Positions 22,917-30,909 of a DNA stretch of 64,000 nucleotides are shown here, in pieces. Within the stretch, counting starts at the first letter, position 1; each line of letters starts with the position of its first letter. The notes under the pieces were generated by a model that searched no databases, had not been told where the DNA came from, and was given only the letters and a program-made list of their open reading frames with translations. Position numbers and translations under genes: made by a program. Source of the stretch: CAILKP01 sp038231815 (lineage in GTDB: Bacteria > Planctomycetota > Phycisphaerae > Phycisphaerales > UBA1924); contig JBBRKQ010000005.1 of NCBI GenBank assembly GCA_038231815.1, positions 13,118 to 77,117 of the forward strand. The letters are read 5' to 3'.

Positions 22917-25841
22917 ATGTGCGCCTTGTCCGACTCGACCTCCTCGACCACATCATCTGCCGCTAGTAAACCAGTGGCGGTCCCCGTCCCCGTGTCAGTC
23001 ACAGTTGCTGCCGCGGCTGCCCCTGCGGCTGCCCCTGCGGCTGCCCCTGCGGCTGCCCCCGCTGATGCAGCGCTCGCCGCCCCCGCAGCCAAGCCCAGCG
23101 AGTACGGCGCCGACCAGATCCAGGTACTCGAAGGCCTCGAGGCCGTCCGCAAACGCCCCGGTATGTACATCGGCGGCACCGGCATCGGCCCCCTGCACCA
23201 TCTCGTCTACGAAGTTGTTGACAACTCCATCGATGAAGCCATGGCCGGCTTCGCCAGCCACGTCTGGGTGACGATTCACGCCGACGGCGCATGCAGCGTC
23301 ATGGACAACGGCCGCGGCATCCCGGTTGAATGCAAGAAGCACGAGAACCCCCAGTACGACGGCAAACCCGCCGTCGAGATCGCCATGACCGTGCTGCACG
23401 CCGGCGGCAAGTTCGGCCAGGAAGGTTCCGCGTACAAGGTCTCCGGCGGCCTGCACGGTGTCGGTGTGTCCTGCGTCAATGCCCTTTCCGAGTATCTCGA
23501 GGCCGAGATTTACCGCGGCGGCAAGATTCACCGCATCGGCTTTGAACGCGGCAAGACCAACAAGCCTCTGGTCGTCATCGGTGAGATCCCCGCCAACTCG
23601 CCGTTTAAGACTGGCACCAAGGTCACCTTCCTGCCAGATTCGCAGATCTTCCCCGAAACACGCTTTGACTACGAAACGCTCCAGAACCGCATTCGCGAGC
23701 TGGCGTTTCTAAACCCCGGCGTCACCATCAAGCTTACCGACGATCGCGTTGGCCCTGATGGCAAGACCCGCACCGACACTTTTAAAGCGACCGATGGTCT
23801 GCTTGAGTACATCGCCCACCTGATGCAGGGCAAAGAGAAGGTGTGCTCACCCGTTCGCATCAAACGTAGCGATGGAGATGTCACCTGCGAGATCGCCCTG
23901 CAGTACCACGATGGGTACAACGAAACGCTCCTGTGCTTCACCAACAACATCTTCAATAAAGATGGCGGCACCCACGGCTCCGGCTTCAAAACCGCGCTCA
24001 CGCGCACGATGAACGCTTACGCGAAGCGCATCGGCTTTCTCAAGGACAGCCAAACTCCGCCCAGCGGTGAAGACCTGCGCGAAGGTCTGATCGCCATCGT
24101 CTCGGTGAAGCTGCCGAATCCCGCCTTCAACAACCAGCCCAAAGAGCGACTGCTAAACCCCGAGATCGAGGGCATGGTTTCCTCCGTCGTCAACGAAAAG
24201 CTCGAAGCGTGGCTGAGCGAGAACCCCGCAGAGGCCAAGATTATTATCAGCAAAGGCATCCGCGCTGCCGAGGCCCGCGAGGCCGCCCGCAAGGCCCGCG
24301 AGATGATGCGCCGCAAAAACGCCCTCGATGGCGGCAGCATGCCCGCCAAGCTCCGCGATTGCAAGACCCGCGATGTTGACCGCTCCGAGATGTTCATCGT
24401 CGAAGGTGACTCCGCAGGTGGCTCGGCCACGCAGGGCCGCGATGTTGAAACACAGGCCATCCTCCCGCTGAAGGGCAAGATCCTCAACGTCGAAAAAGCC
24501 AAGCTCGATAAGGTCTTGGGCTTCGAGGAAATCCGAGTCTTAATCTCGGCGCTCCGCTGCGGCATCGGCCCCGACTTTGACATCGCCAAGCTCCGATACG
24601 GGCGCGTCATCATCATGACCGATGCCGACGTCGACGGTTCGCACATCCGCACCCTCCTGCTCACCTTCTTCTTCCGCCAAATGCCCGAGCTCATCCGCCG
24701 GGGCATGATTTACTGTGCCCAGCCCCCGCTTTACCTCCTGACTTGGGGTGGCGGCCGCAGCAAAAAGCAGCAGTACGTGGTCGATCAGCATCAGATGGAT
24801 AGCGTTTTGACTGAACAGGGCCTCAGCCGCTCCCGCCTGCTGGTGCGCGACATCACCAAAGTTGATAAAAAGAACCAAGCCCCAGTTTTGCGCACAATTG
24901 AAGGCGAAGAGATTCGCCGCCTGATCAAACTCCTGCAGCGCCTCAGTGAATTGGTGGGCGTGGCCGAGCGCCGCGGCGTGAAGTTTAACGATCTCTTAAA
25001 CTCCCGCGCCAGCGACCCCACCGGCGCTAAGCGGCTGCCCAGCTACCGCCTCACGTACATCGGTGGTGAGGCCTTCGCTTGGAGCTTCGAGCAGGGCAAA
25101 CAACTCGCCGCCGACCGCAAACTCCGTATTACTGATTTACCCGAGGTCGTGGGCATCGAAGGCGTTGGTATCGCAGCAGATGCGGCCACCGGCTCCCCGG
25201 CTGTGCTCAGTGGCCCCGGAACGCTGCCTCCCGCCTCACTCAAAGAGCTGCACGAGAACCGCGAGCTTGAGCGACTGTTCGAGCAGCTCGAAAAAATGGG
25301 CCTGTTCATGGGCGATTACGCCCTGCAGCAGGAGGAATCTGTCAGCGGCGACAAGATCCCGACTAAGTTCGCGTGGGAACTCAGCGAGCAACCCAAGGTT
25401 GCCGAGCTTTCCAGCGAGGATGGAGAAGCCAAGGCAGATGCAGAAGCAGATGCCGAGGCGGATGAAGACCAGCCGCTGGGCACTCAGGCCTTGGGCACTC
25501 AATCCTCCGGTAGTCAGGGCGGCCCCGTCACGGGCGTGCAGCCCAAACGCGCTGAAGGCAAGTTCATCGATGCCGCCAACATTCCCGAAATCTTGGCCAT
25601 GCTCCACGAGGTGGGTAAGAAGGGCATGGAGGTCAAGCGGTTCAAGGGTCTCGGCGAGATGGACCCGCCCCAGTTGTGGGAAACCACAATGGACCCAACC
25701 AAACGCACGATGATGCGCGTGAACTGGGATGTCGCCGGCGAGGCGGAAAAACTCTTCTCAGTACTGATGGGCGAAAACGTCGAAGATCGCCGCAAGTTCA
25801 TTGAAGAGCACGCTCTCGAAGTAAAAAACCTCGACGTTTGA
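22917..25841 (+). CDS. gyrB: DNA gyrase subunit B, extended form
   Basis: A 974-residue type IIA topoisomerase ATPase subunit, which with GyrA introduces negative supercoils. The ATG at 22917 gives an unusual Ala/Pro/Val/Ser-rich leader of about 60 residues before the conserved start 'QIQVLEGLEAVRKRPGMYIG'. ATP-binding motifs are 'YEVVDNSIDEAMAG', 'DNGRGIPV' and 'GGLHGVGVSCVNALS'. The TOPRIM domain shows 'EGDSAGGSATQGRD' and 'DADVDGSHIRTLLLTFFFR'. The C-terminus ends with 'RFKGLGEMDPPQLWETTMDP'. Between TOPRIM and this end lies an insertion including an acidic Ala/Asp/Glu/Gln stretch ('ADAEADAEADEDQP') and 'ALGTQSSGSQGG'. The usual length is 640-805. An earlier in-frame ATG at 22860 is less likely. 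Confidence 0.96.
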   Translation: MCALSDSTSSTTSSAASKPVAVPVPVSVTVAAAAAPAAAPAAAPAAAPADAALAAPAAKPSEYGADQIQVLEGLEAVRKRPGMYIGGTGIGPLHHLVYEVVDNSIDEAMAGFASHVWVTIHADGACSVMDNGRGIPVECKKHENPQYDGKPAVEIAMTVLHAGGKFGQEGSAYKVSGGLHGVGVSCVNALSEYLEAEIYRGGKIHRIGFERGKTNKPLVVIGEIPANSPFKTGTKVTFLPDSQIFPETRFDYETLQNRIRELAFLNPGVTIKLTDDRVGPDGKTRTDTFKATDGLLEYIAHLMQGKEKVCSPVRIKRSDGDVTCEIALQYHDGYNETLLCFTNNIFNKDGGTHGSGFKTALTRTMNAYAKRIGFLKDSQTPPSGEDLREGLIAIVSVKLPNPAFNNQPKERLLNPEIEGMVSSVVNEKLEAWLSENPAEAKIIISKGIRAAEAREAARKAREMMRRKNALDGGSMPAKLRDCKTRDVDRSEMFIVEGDSAGGSATQGRDVETQAILPLKGKILNVEKAKLDKVLGFEEIRVLISALRCGIGPDFDIAKLRYGRVIIMTDADVDGSHIRTLLLTFFFRQMPELIRRGMIYCAQPPLYLLTWGGGRSKKQQYVVDQHQMDSVLTEQGLSRSRLLVRDITKVDKKNQAPVLRTIEGEEIRRLIKLLQRLSELVGVAERRGVKFNDLLNSRASDPTGAKRLPSYRLTYIGGEAFAWSFEQGKQLAADRKLRITDLPEVVGIEGVGIAADAATGSPAVLSGPGTLPPASLKELHENRELERLFEQLEKMGLFMGDYALQQEESVSGDKIPTKFAWELSEQPKVAELSSEDGEAKADAEADAEADEDQPLGTQALGTQSSGSQGGPVTGVQPKRAEGKFIDAANIPEILAMLHEVGKKGMEVKRFKGLGEMDPPQLWETTMDPTKRTMMRVNWDVAGEAEKLFSVLMGENVEDRRKFIEEHALEVKNLDV
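23013..23060 (+). repeat. 12-bp tandem repeat in the gyrB leader
   Basis: Four copies of GCGGCTGCCCCT (the last with one change) encode the Ala-Ala-Pro repeats of the GyrB N-terminal extension. The identity at the DNA level suggests recent expansion. Confidence 0.9.
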
Positions 25842-26235
25842 TTGGCCGTTCCAGAGCCGTTCCAGAGCCGTTCCAGATCCGGACCAACATAATCGTGCGC
25901 TCGCCTTCCACTCCGGTTCAATCCGTAGCTGGCAACTGGTGCGTTCCCCGGTTGCGGTTTTTGATCGCTCGGGACTTTGGTTAAGCTTTGGATTTTTGAT
26001 GGCCCCGGCGATTGTTTTTCGTCTCTTTCCCTATCCCGCCCCTAGGGTGTCCTCTCAATAGCCCCAGTTACCACCCCCGTTGCTTTCTTTCGTCGCGCTC
26101 GGGTTGGGGCAGGTACCATCGGCCGCACGCTATGGGCTTGCTGGCGCGGTCGTACTGGCCGCCCCGGTTGGGCCAAGGGTGCTTTGTTTCGGCTTGGTTC
26201 GCTCCGCTCTGCTTCGCCCGCCTCGTAGAAATTCC
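25842..26235. other. 394-bp intergenic region between gyrB and the GH57 gene
   Basis: It begins with an 11-bp triple repeat (annotated separately). The rest holds no supported gene. The 180 bases before the GH57 start are open in the GH57 frame (from 26080), but the sequence lacks the composition of the coding part and includes strings of CGC/TCG. No terminator or promoter is clear enough to call. Confidence 0.5.
25845..25877 (+). repeat. Three tandem 11-bp repeats just after gyrB
   Basis: GCCGTTCCAGA occurs three times without a break, starting three bases after the gyrB stop codon. A similar 11-bp triple repeat with a different sequence follows the GH57 gene at 27512. Confidence 0.9.
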
Positions 26236-27507
26236 ATGGCATCAGTCGTCTTCTATTTTCAAGTCCACCAGCCGTACCGGCTCCGTCGGTACTCGGTGTT
26301 TGACTCCGATCCTTTTTACTTTGATGCTGAAAAGAACGCCCAACTCTGCCGCAAAGTGGCGGATAAGTGTTATCGGCCAGCTACCACGCTGCTGCTGGAC
26401 CTTATCAAGCGCCACGAAGGCCGGTTTAAGGTCAGCTTTTCGCTGACGGGCACCGTCCTAGAGCAATTTGCTGAGTACACGCCCGATGTATTGGACCTGT
26501 TCAAACAGCTCGCCGAGACGGGCTGCTGTGAGTTCATCGCCGAGACGTACTACCACTCGCTGAGTTTCCTGTACTCCCGCGAGGAGTTCACCACGCAGGT
26601 GAACATGCACACCCGCAAGATTCAGGAATTGTTTGGCCAGACGCCGACGGTTTTTCGCAACACCGAACTGATCTACAACAACGACCTGGCCCACTATGTC
26701 AGCACGATGCCAGCCGAGGGTGATCCGGATGGCAAGCCGCGCTTCTTGGGTGCCATCTGCGAAGGTACCGATTGGCACCTTGGCTACCGCTCCCCGAATT
26801 TTCTGTACCGGCCGCCGCATACTGGCATGACCGCATCGGGCAAGCCCTTTGCGATGATGCTCAAGAACTACCGGCTCAGCGATGACATCGCATTTCGCTT
26901 CAGCAATCGCGCTTGGAGCGAGTACCCGCTCCCGGCCGAGCGCTTCGCCGAGTGGGTCAACAACATCAACGGCAACGGCTATGTCTGTAATCTGTTCATG
27001 GATTACGAAACCTTTGGCGAGCACCAGTGGGCCGAAACCGGCATCTTCAAGTTCCTTGATGCCCTGCCTGGCAAAGTCTTTGATGCTGCCCCCGGCCAGA
27101 ACGAGTTCTTAACTCCCGCCGAGGCCCTGAAAAAGTACGACACCGTTGGCAGCTACGATGTGCCGCACATGATTTCATGGGCCGATACCGAGCGCGACTT
27201 GTCGGCATGGCTGGGCAACGCGATGCAGAGCAACGCGCTGAACGAAGTGTTCCGGTTGGAGCGGTTGGTCAAGCAGCGGCTCTCGCAGGCGCAGCATGGC
27301 GGCGATGAGAACATCATCCGGCAGGCGACCTCGCTGGTTGAGGACTGGCGCCGGCTGACAACCAGCGACCACTTCTACTACATGAGCACCAAGTACTGGG
27401 CCGATGGTGATGTACACAAATACTTCAGCCCGTACGAGAGCCCGTACGATGCGTACATCAATTACATGAACGTGCTGGACAACCTGCGCTCGCGGGCAAC
27501 GAACTGA
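26236..27507 (+). CDS. Glycoside hydrolase family 57 (alpha-amylase/glucanotransferase type)
   Basis: A 423-residue enzyme acting on alpha-glucans such as starch or glycogen. The ATG at 26236 begins 'MASVVFYFQVHQPYRLRRYS', the characteristic GH57 HQP motif at the very N-terminus. Other conserved regions are 'AETYYHSLSFLYSREEF', the nucleophile Glu in 'VFRNTELIYNNDLA', 'FRFSNRAWSEYPL' and the acid Asp in 'NLFMDYETFGEHQWAETGIF'. The fold is a distorted (beta/alpha)7 barrel. There is no signal peptide, so it is probably a cytoplasmic enzyme of glycogen or maltodextrin metabolism. It stands alone, ended by a repeat and a strong hairpin. Confidence 0.95.
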   Translation: MASVVFYFQVHQPYRLRRYSVFDSDPFYFDAEKNAQLCRKVADKCYRPATTLLLDLIKRHEGRFKVSFSLTGTVLEQFAEYTPDVLDLFKQLAETGCCEFIAETYYHSLSFLYSREEFTTQVNMHTRKIQELFGQTPTVFRNTELIYNNDLAHYVSTMPAEGDPDGKPRFLGAICEGTDWHLGYRSPNFLYRPPHTGMTASGKPFAMMLKNYRLSDDIAFRFSNRAWSEYPLPAERFAEWVNNINGNGYVCNLFMDYETFGEHQWAETGIFKFLDALPGKVFDAAPGQNEFLTPAEALKKYDTVGSYDVPHMISWADTERDLSAWLGNAMQSNALNEVFRLERLVKQRLSQAQHGGDENIIRQATSLVEDWRRLTTSDHFYYMSTKYWADGDVHKYFSPYESPYDAYINYMNVLDNLRSRATN

Positions 27508-27511
27508 CCCG

Positions 27512-27544
27512 TAGCACGCCTTTAGCACGCCCGTAGCACCGCTT
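27512..27544 (+). repeat. Three tandem 11-bp repeats after the GH57 gene
   Basis: TAGCACGCCTT, TAGCACGCCCG and TAGCACCGCTT follow each other with an exact 11-base period, starting four bases after the stop. The last unit merges into the terminator hairpin. Confidence 0.8.
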
Positions 27545-27556
27545 TTCCAAGCGGTG
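27537..27556 (+). terminator. Terminator hairpin of the GH57 gene
   Basis: CACCGCTT and AAGCGGTG form a perfect 8-bp stem closed by a TTCC tetraloop, then TCTTGAT. A stable hairpin 29 bases after the stop. Confidence 0.65.
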
Positions 27557-27596
27557 TCTTGATACGGCCAAGGGATAACCGCACCCGGAGAACGTA

Positions 27597-27621
27597 ACGC
27601 AAGGCCCGTCAGGCTTGCGTT
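27597..27621. repeat. Second inverted repeat upstream of vapD
   Basis: AACGCAAG (27597-27604) and CTTGCGTT (27614-27621) form a perfect 8-bp stem with a 9-base loop, about 200 bases before the vapD start. It may be a second terminator or a leader structure. The region 27622-27820 otherwise shows nothing I can support. Confidence 0.5.
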
Positions 27622-27820
27622 GTTGCTGAAGGCATCAGCCCCGATAACCTTTGGGAATCCGGTTTCGAACCAACCCCCGGGGTTTGCGGGAGCGGCAGGC
27701 AGATCGCGAAGCCGCCTAGGATTTATAGATGGCAGGTAAATTATGGCAACCACAATGCTAACCGCTTTGCAATCTGGTATTCGCAGCGCTGCCGAATCAC
27801 ACAATCCGGGTGGAGGATCG

Positions 27821-28120
27821 ATGTACGCTATTGCGTTTGATATGGATACCGAGTCGCTCCAACAGCACTACGGCGCCACCTCGTACAACAACGCCTATGC
27901 GGATATCCGCAAGGTGCTCCAGAAGCATGGCTTCACTTGGCAGCAGGGCAGCGTGTACTTCGGTGGCGACAAGGTCAACGCCGTCACCTGTGTGCTGGCT
28001 GTCATCGATGTCTCGGCGGCATTTCCGTGGTTCTCCCAGTCAGTGCGCGACATTCGCATGCTGCGGATCGAGGAGTTCAACGATCTCATGCCCGCGGTGC
28101 AGCAGGGCGCGGGGCAGTGA
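27821..28120 (+). CDS. vapD: VapD-like endoribonuclease (Cas2-type fold)
   Basis: A 99-residue protein. The start at 27821 is decided by GGAGG four bases upstream and by the typical VapD beginning 'MYAIAFDMDTESLQQHYG'. An in-frame ATG at 27743 with a weaker AGG would add 26 residues. The conserved core 'SYNNAYADIRKVLQKHGFTW' and 'QQGSVYFGGDKVNAVTCVL' matches VapD, a small ferredoxin-like fold related to the CRISPR nuclease Cas2. Characterised VapD proteins cleave RNA as toxins or virulence factors, with the Asp after the first strand ('AFDMD') needed for activity. No antitoxin-like small gene is evident on either side, so it looks like an orphan. Confidence 0.88.
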   Translation: MYAIAFDMDTESLQQHYGATSYNNAYADIRKVLQKHGFTWQQGSVYFGGDKVNAVTCVLAVIDVSAAFPWFSQSVRDIRMLRIEEFNDLMPAVQQGAGQ

Positions 28121-28252
28121 GCCGCGTGGCACCGCTTTTTGGGCGGAAGGTTCTTGATTTCGGATTTGCTGGTGACGCGTGGGCGCACTGGTTCGGTATC
28201 ATCCGCTCTGAGCAGTGCGGATTTTCTTCGCTACTCCCGAATTACCTGAAGT

Positions 28253-28996
28253 ATGTCGCGGAAAAAACCCACCAAAACCTATGCCGCGGAGCAACCCGGA
28301 TTGCGCCCGCAGCCAACGACGCGTCTGGGGCATCTTTGCCTTGCCGTCGCTCCACGATTTCTTTGTTCCCTCGCCGCTATTTTGAACCGGAATCCAACGG
28401 GCGAAATTCGATGGCGTCGTCTGATCGGGAACGTCAGCCCTTATGACACCTGGGCATCTCCCTTTCAGATTCCACTTCAGGTTCAGGACGATCTGGTTTT
28501 CTTCATTGAACGATCGTTTCGCGCGGCGAGCGCGCTCTTTGGTGGAGGGATTTTCCTGTTACTCACGGCGTTTTTGGTACCTTATCTTGCTTCCAATTCC
28601 TCCTCAACGTATTGGATGGAATTTGCACTCCATGCTCCGTTCACCGCGATACCGATCGCGCTGTTAGCAATCGTCGTGTTGCTTGGAACGGCCACACGGA
28701 CGGTCATCGCCGACACTTCTAATTCGCTGGTAACGGTGATTTACCTTATCGCTGGTTTCAGATGCCGCTATGAGTACCCGCTTTCCAAAGTTCGGATTAC
28801 GCGACATCAACTGCACCGTCGCTTCAGTCCATGGCGCAGAGGGAGTGTGACCCGTACGATCGTGATCATGCACCTCGGCGATCAATGCATCATTCTGACG
28901 ATGCAGATCGACGATTCACCAATTGCTCCATATCTCAAGGAACTCCAGCGAGCTTTGAACCTTCCTTGGCGTCGTGGAGCGGACATTCGCATGTGA
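28253..28996 (+). CDS. Membrane protein of unknown function
   Basis: A 247-residue protein with a basic N-terminal region (about 1-75), two membrane helices (about 92-113, 'SALFGGGIFLLLTAFLVPYL', and about 128-148, 'FTAIPIALLAIVVLLGTA') and a C-terminal domain of about 95 residues with alternating strands ('LVTVIYLIAGFRCRYEYPL', 'TRTIVIMHLGDQCIILTMQ'). That is the plan of a two-TM protein with a PH-like beta domain, but I cannot name the family. GC content is a little lower than in its neighbours, which may mark a more recent arrival. It stands 132 bases after vapD and 30 bases before the acetyltransferase gene. Confidence 0.65.
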   Translation: MSRKKPTKTYAAEQPGLRPQPTTRLGHLCLAVAPRFLCSLAAILNRNPTGEIRWRRLIGNVSPYDTWASPFQIPLQVQDDLVFFIERSFRAASALFGGGIFLLLTAFLVPYLASNSSSTYWMEFALHAPFTAIPIALLAIVVLLGTATRTVIADTSNSLVTVIYLIAGFRCRYEYPLSKVRITRHQLHRRFSPWRRGSVTRTIVIMHLGDQCIILTMQIDDSPIAPYLKELQRALNLPWRRGADIRM

Positions 28997-29026
28997 CCCC
29001 CGTTCCGTGACCGCTATCGTTTTGTG

Positions 29027-29461
29027 ATGGACTACCAGCTTCTGCTCGGCTCACTTGCGATGAACGTCGACGATGTGTGGGTCATGCTCCGCGCTACCTA
29101 TTGGTCGGCGGGCATCCGCCGCGAGGTCATAGCCCGTGCCATCGAGAACTCCGTTTGTGTCGGCGTGCTGCATGCCCCCTCGGGCAGGCAGGTGGCCTTC
29201 GCCCGTGCAGTGACGGATCGGGCAACCTTTGCCTGGCTGTGTGATGTGATCGTGGATCCAGAGCATCGCGGCTGTGGATTATCAAAGCAGATGTGCGCGG
29301 CGTTGTTCGCCGACCCGGAGCTGCAGACCCTGCGCCGGTGGGCGCTTGCAACGCGGGATGCCAATGGCCTGTACCAAAGGTACGGCTTTGCCGCCGTGCC
29401 GCCCGGAGGGTGGATGGAATACAAACTACCCCTCACAAACTGGCAGCAAGCAGCAGACTGA
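29027..29461 (+). CDS. GNAT-family N-acetyltransferase
   Basis: A 144-residue acetyl-CoA-dependent transferase. The ATG at 29027 directly follows a GTG; either could be used. The acetyl-CoA-binding motif A is clear: 'LCDVIVDPEHRGCGLSKQM' (R-x-x-G-x-G/A type as HRGCGL), with the beta-bulge strand before it. The C-terminal 'RRWALATRDANGLYQRYGF' is the usual motif B ending in YxxxGF. The substrate could be an amine, an amino acid or a protein N-terminus. It converges with the zinc-ribbon gene on the opposite strand, with 37 bases between stops. Cytoplasmic. Confidence 0.9.
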   Translation: MDYQLLLGSLAMNVDDVWVMLRATYWSAGIRREVIARAIENSVCVGVLHAPSGRQVAFARAVTDRATFAWLCDVIVDPEHRGCGLSKQMCAALFADPELQTLRRWALATRDANGLYQRYGFAAVPPGGWMEYKLPLTNWQQAAD

Positions 29462-29498
29462 GCCGCGGCCCACCCACCGCCCGCCGCACCGTTCCATG

Positions 29499-30755
29499 TC
29501 ATCGCTTGCTCAGCGCGACCACAAGGGCGATTATGCCCGCGATCACAATACACATAATCACAAACCCAGTAATCTTCCACGCTGAGTACGGCCTGTCACC
29601 CGCCACCGCACCATTCCGCGCGTTGATGATGAACCGATAGCTTGTCCCGCTGTATCGGTACGCCGCGATCCAGATCGGTACCAGAATGTGCTTGAACGTC
29701 AGATCAAAGTACCGCGGGTTCATCGAACTGATCTGCTGCTCATCCCCGCCGATGTCCTGCCGGACAGTCACACGCACCATCTCAAGCATGTAGCCCCTGG
29801 CCACTTCAAAGCCGGTCTTGACATCCACCGTGTAACTCTCTGTCTGCATCCCGGCGATGAACTCATCGCGATACGGCAGCAGATTCTTGGTGTCCCACTG
29901 GCCAACCTCCGCGAGTTTTTTCTTTGGAATTGAACCCGAACCCGCCACCAGAACATCATCAAATCGGTTGGTCACATCGCCCGATGCGTACGACCAGCGC
30001 GTCCGCCGGACCTGCCGCGTCTGTGTTTGCGGTTTCCCATTGACCATCGTGGTATAGGTCTCCGTCACGTAGTAATAGTCGCCACGCTGCCCGGTGTATG
30101 CCGTTTCGATGCGGCTGTCATACGTCCAGTACGGAATGTACCAGCCCTTTAGCGCATCGTCCATACTCGCGACTTTGGTCAGGTCCGATGGTGCAAACCA
30201 GCGCCCGCCCAGCCAGCTCTTAAATAGCTCACGCCCCTTTTGCTGCGTCACAATAAACGGCAGCAGAGACTTCGGTTGGATGAGCTTTCTTGAAAACCTC
30301 GCCGCCACCTGCGGCGTCCCGCAGAACGGGCACTTGCCGCTGGTCACGTTTGCTGCCAGTTTCGCCTCGGCTCCGCACGCCGAGCATTTGACGACGAGCT
30401 GATCGTCCGCCTCCGCCTCGGCTACTCCGGCGGCGTGCTCCATAGCGGCCATCGCCGCTACTAAGTCCTCTTCGTGGACATGCTCGGCCCCAACGGCGAT
30501 CTCGTTGATTACCCCGCAAAACGGGCACTTCAGTGCCTCCGTCCCCGGCTCAAACGCCAGAGTGCCGCCACACCCCTTGCATGGAAAATTTCCGGCCCCG
30601 GTAATCGTGGGTGCAGTATCCCCACGCTTCTCCCAGCCGCCGGGCAATCGCTCGGCCTCTGGGCGCACACCTCCACCCGGCGGCACCTTGGCGCCGCTGC
30701 TGCCATCCCGCGCGGGCATCTGCGGACGATTGATGTTCGAGTTTCCGTCGGCCAT
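29499..30755 (-). CDS. Double zinc-ribbon membrane-anchored protein (YdjG-like)
   Basis: A 418-residue protein. After a Pro/Gly-rich leader (1-55) come two zinc ribbons: Cys pairs 'CKGCGG' and 'CPFCG' (about 59-80), then 'CSACGA' and 'CPFCG' (about 125-147). A large central beta-rich domain (about 165-385) contains 'GWYIPYWTYDSRIETAYTGQ' and 'FKHILVPIWIAAYRYSGTSY'. A single C-terminal membrane helix ('ITGFVIMCIVIAGIIALVVA') is the anchor, with the bulk in the cytoplasm. The combination of two ribbons, this domain and a tail helix resembles Bacillus YdjG, and the neighbouring upstream gene encodes an SPFH protein like YdjI. In Bacillus these act with PspA at the membrane under envelope stress. 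Molecular function unknown. Confidence 0.8.
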   Translation of the reverse strand: MADGNSNINRPQMPARDGSSGAKVPPGGGVRPEAERLPGGWEKRGDTAPTITGAGNFPCKGCGGTLAFEPGTEALKCPFCGVINEIAVGAEHVHEEDLVAAMAAMEHAAGVAEAEADDQLVVKCSACGAEAKLAANVTSGKCPFCGTPQVAARFSRKLIQPKSLLPFIVTQQKGRELFKSWLGGRWFAPSDLTKVASMDDALKGWYIPYWTYDSRIETAYTGQRGDYYYVTETYTTMVNGKPQTQTRQVRRTRWSYASGDVTNRFDDVLVAGSGSIPKKKLAEVGQWDTKNLLPYRDEFIAGMQTESYTVDVKTGFEVARGYMLEMVRVTVRQDIGGDEQQISSMNPRYFDLTFKHILVPIWIAAYRYSGTSYRFIINARNGAVAGDRPYSAWKITGFVIMCIVIAGIIALVVALSKR

Positions 30756-30909
30756 GGGGGAAGAAAAATTGATCGACAGGTCGCAAGTCTAACACCGCGA
30801 GGAAAAAACAAACACGATCGCGCGACGATTCGCTCCCCTCCCTCCCATTTTATCTTGGCACTTTTCCTTTGACGCCTTCGCCTCTTCCTCGCGACTCGCG
30901 ACCCCTTCC

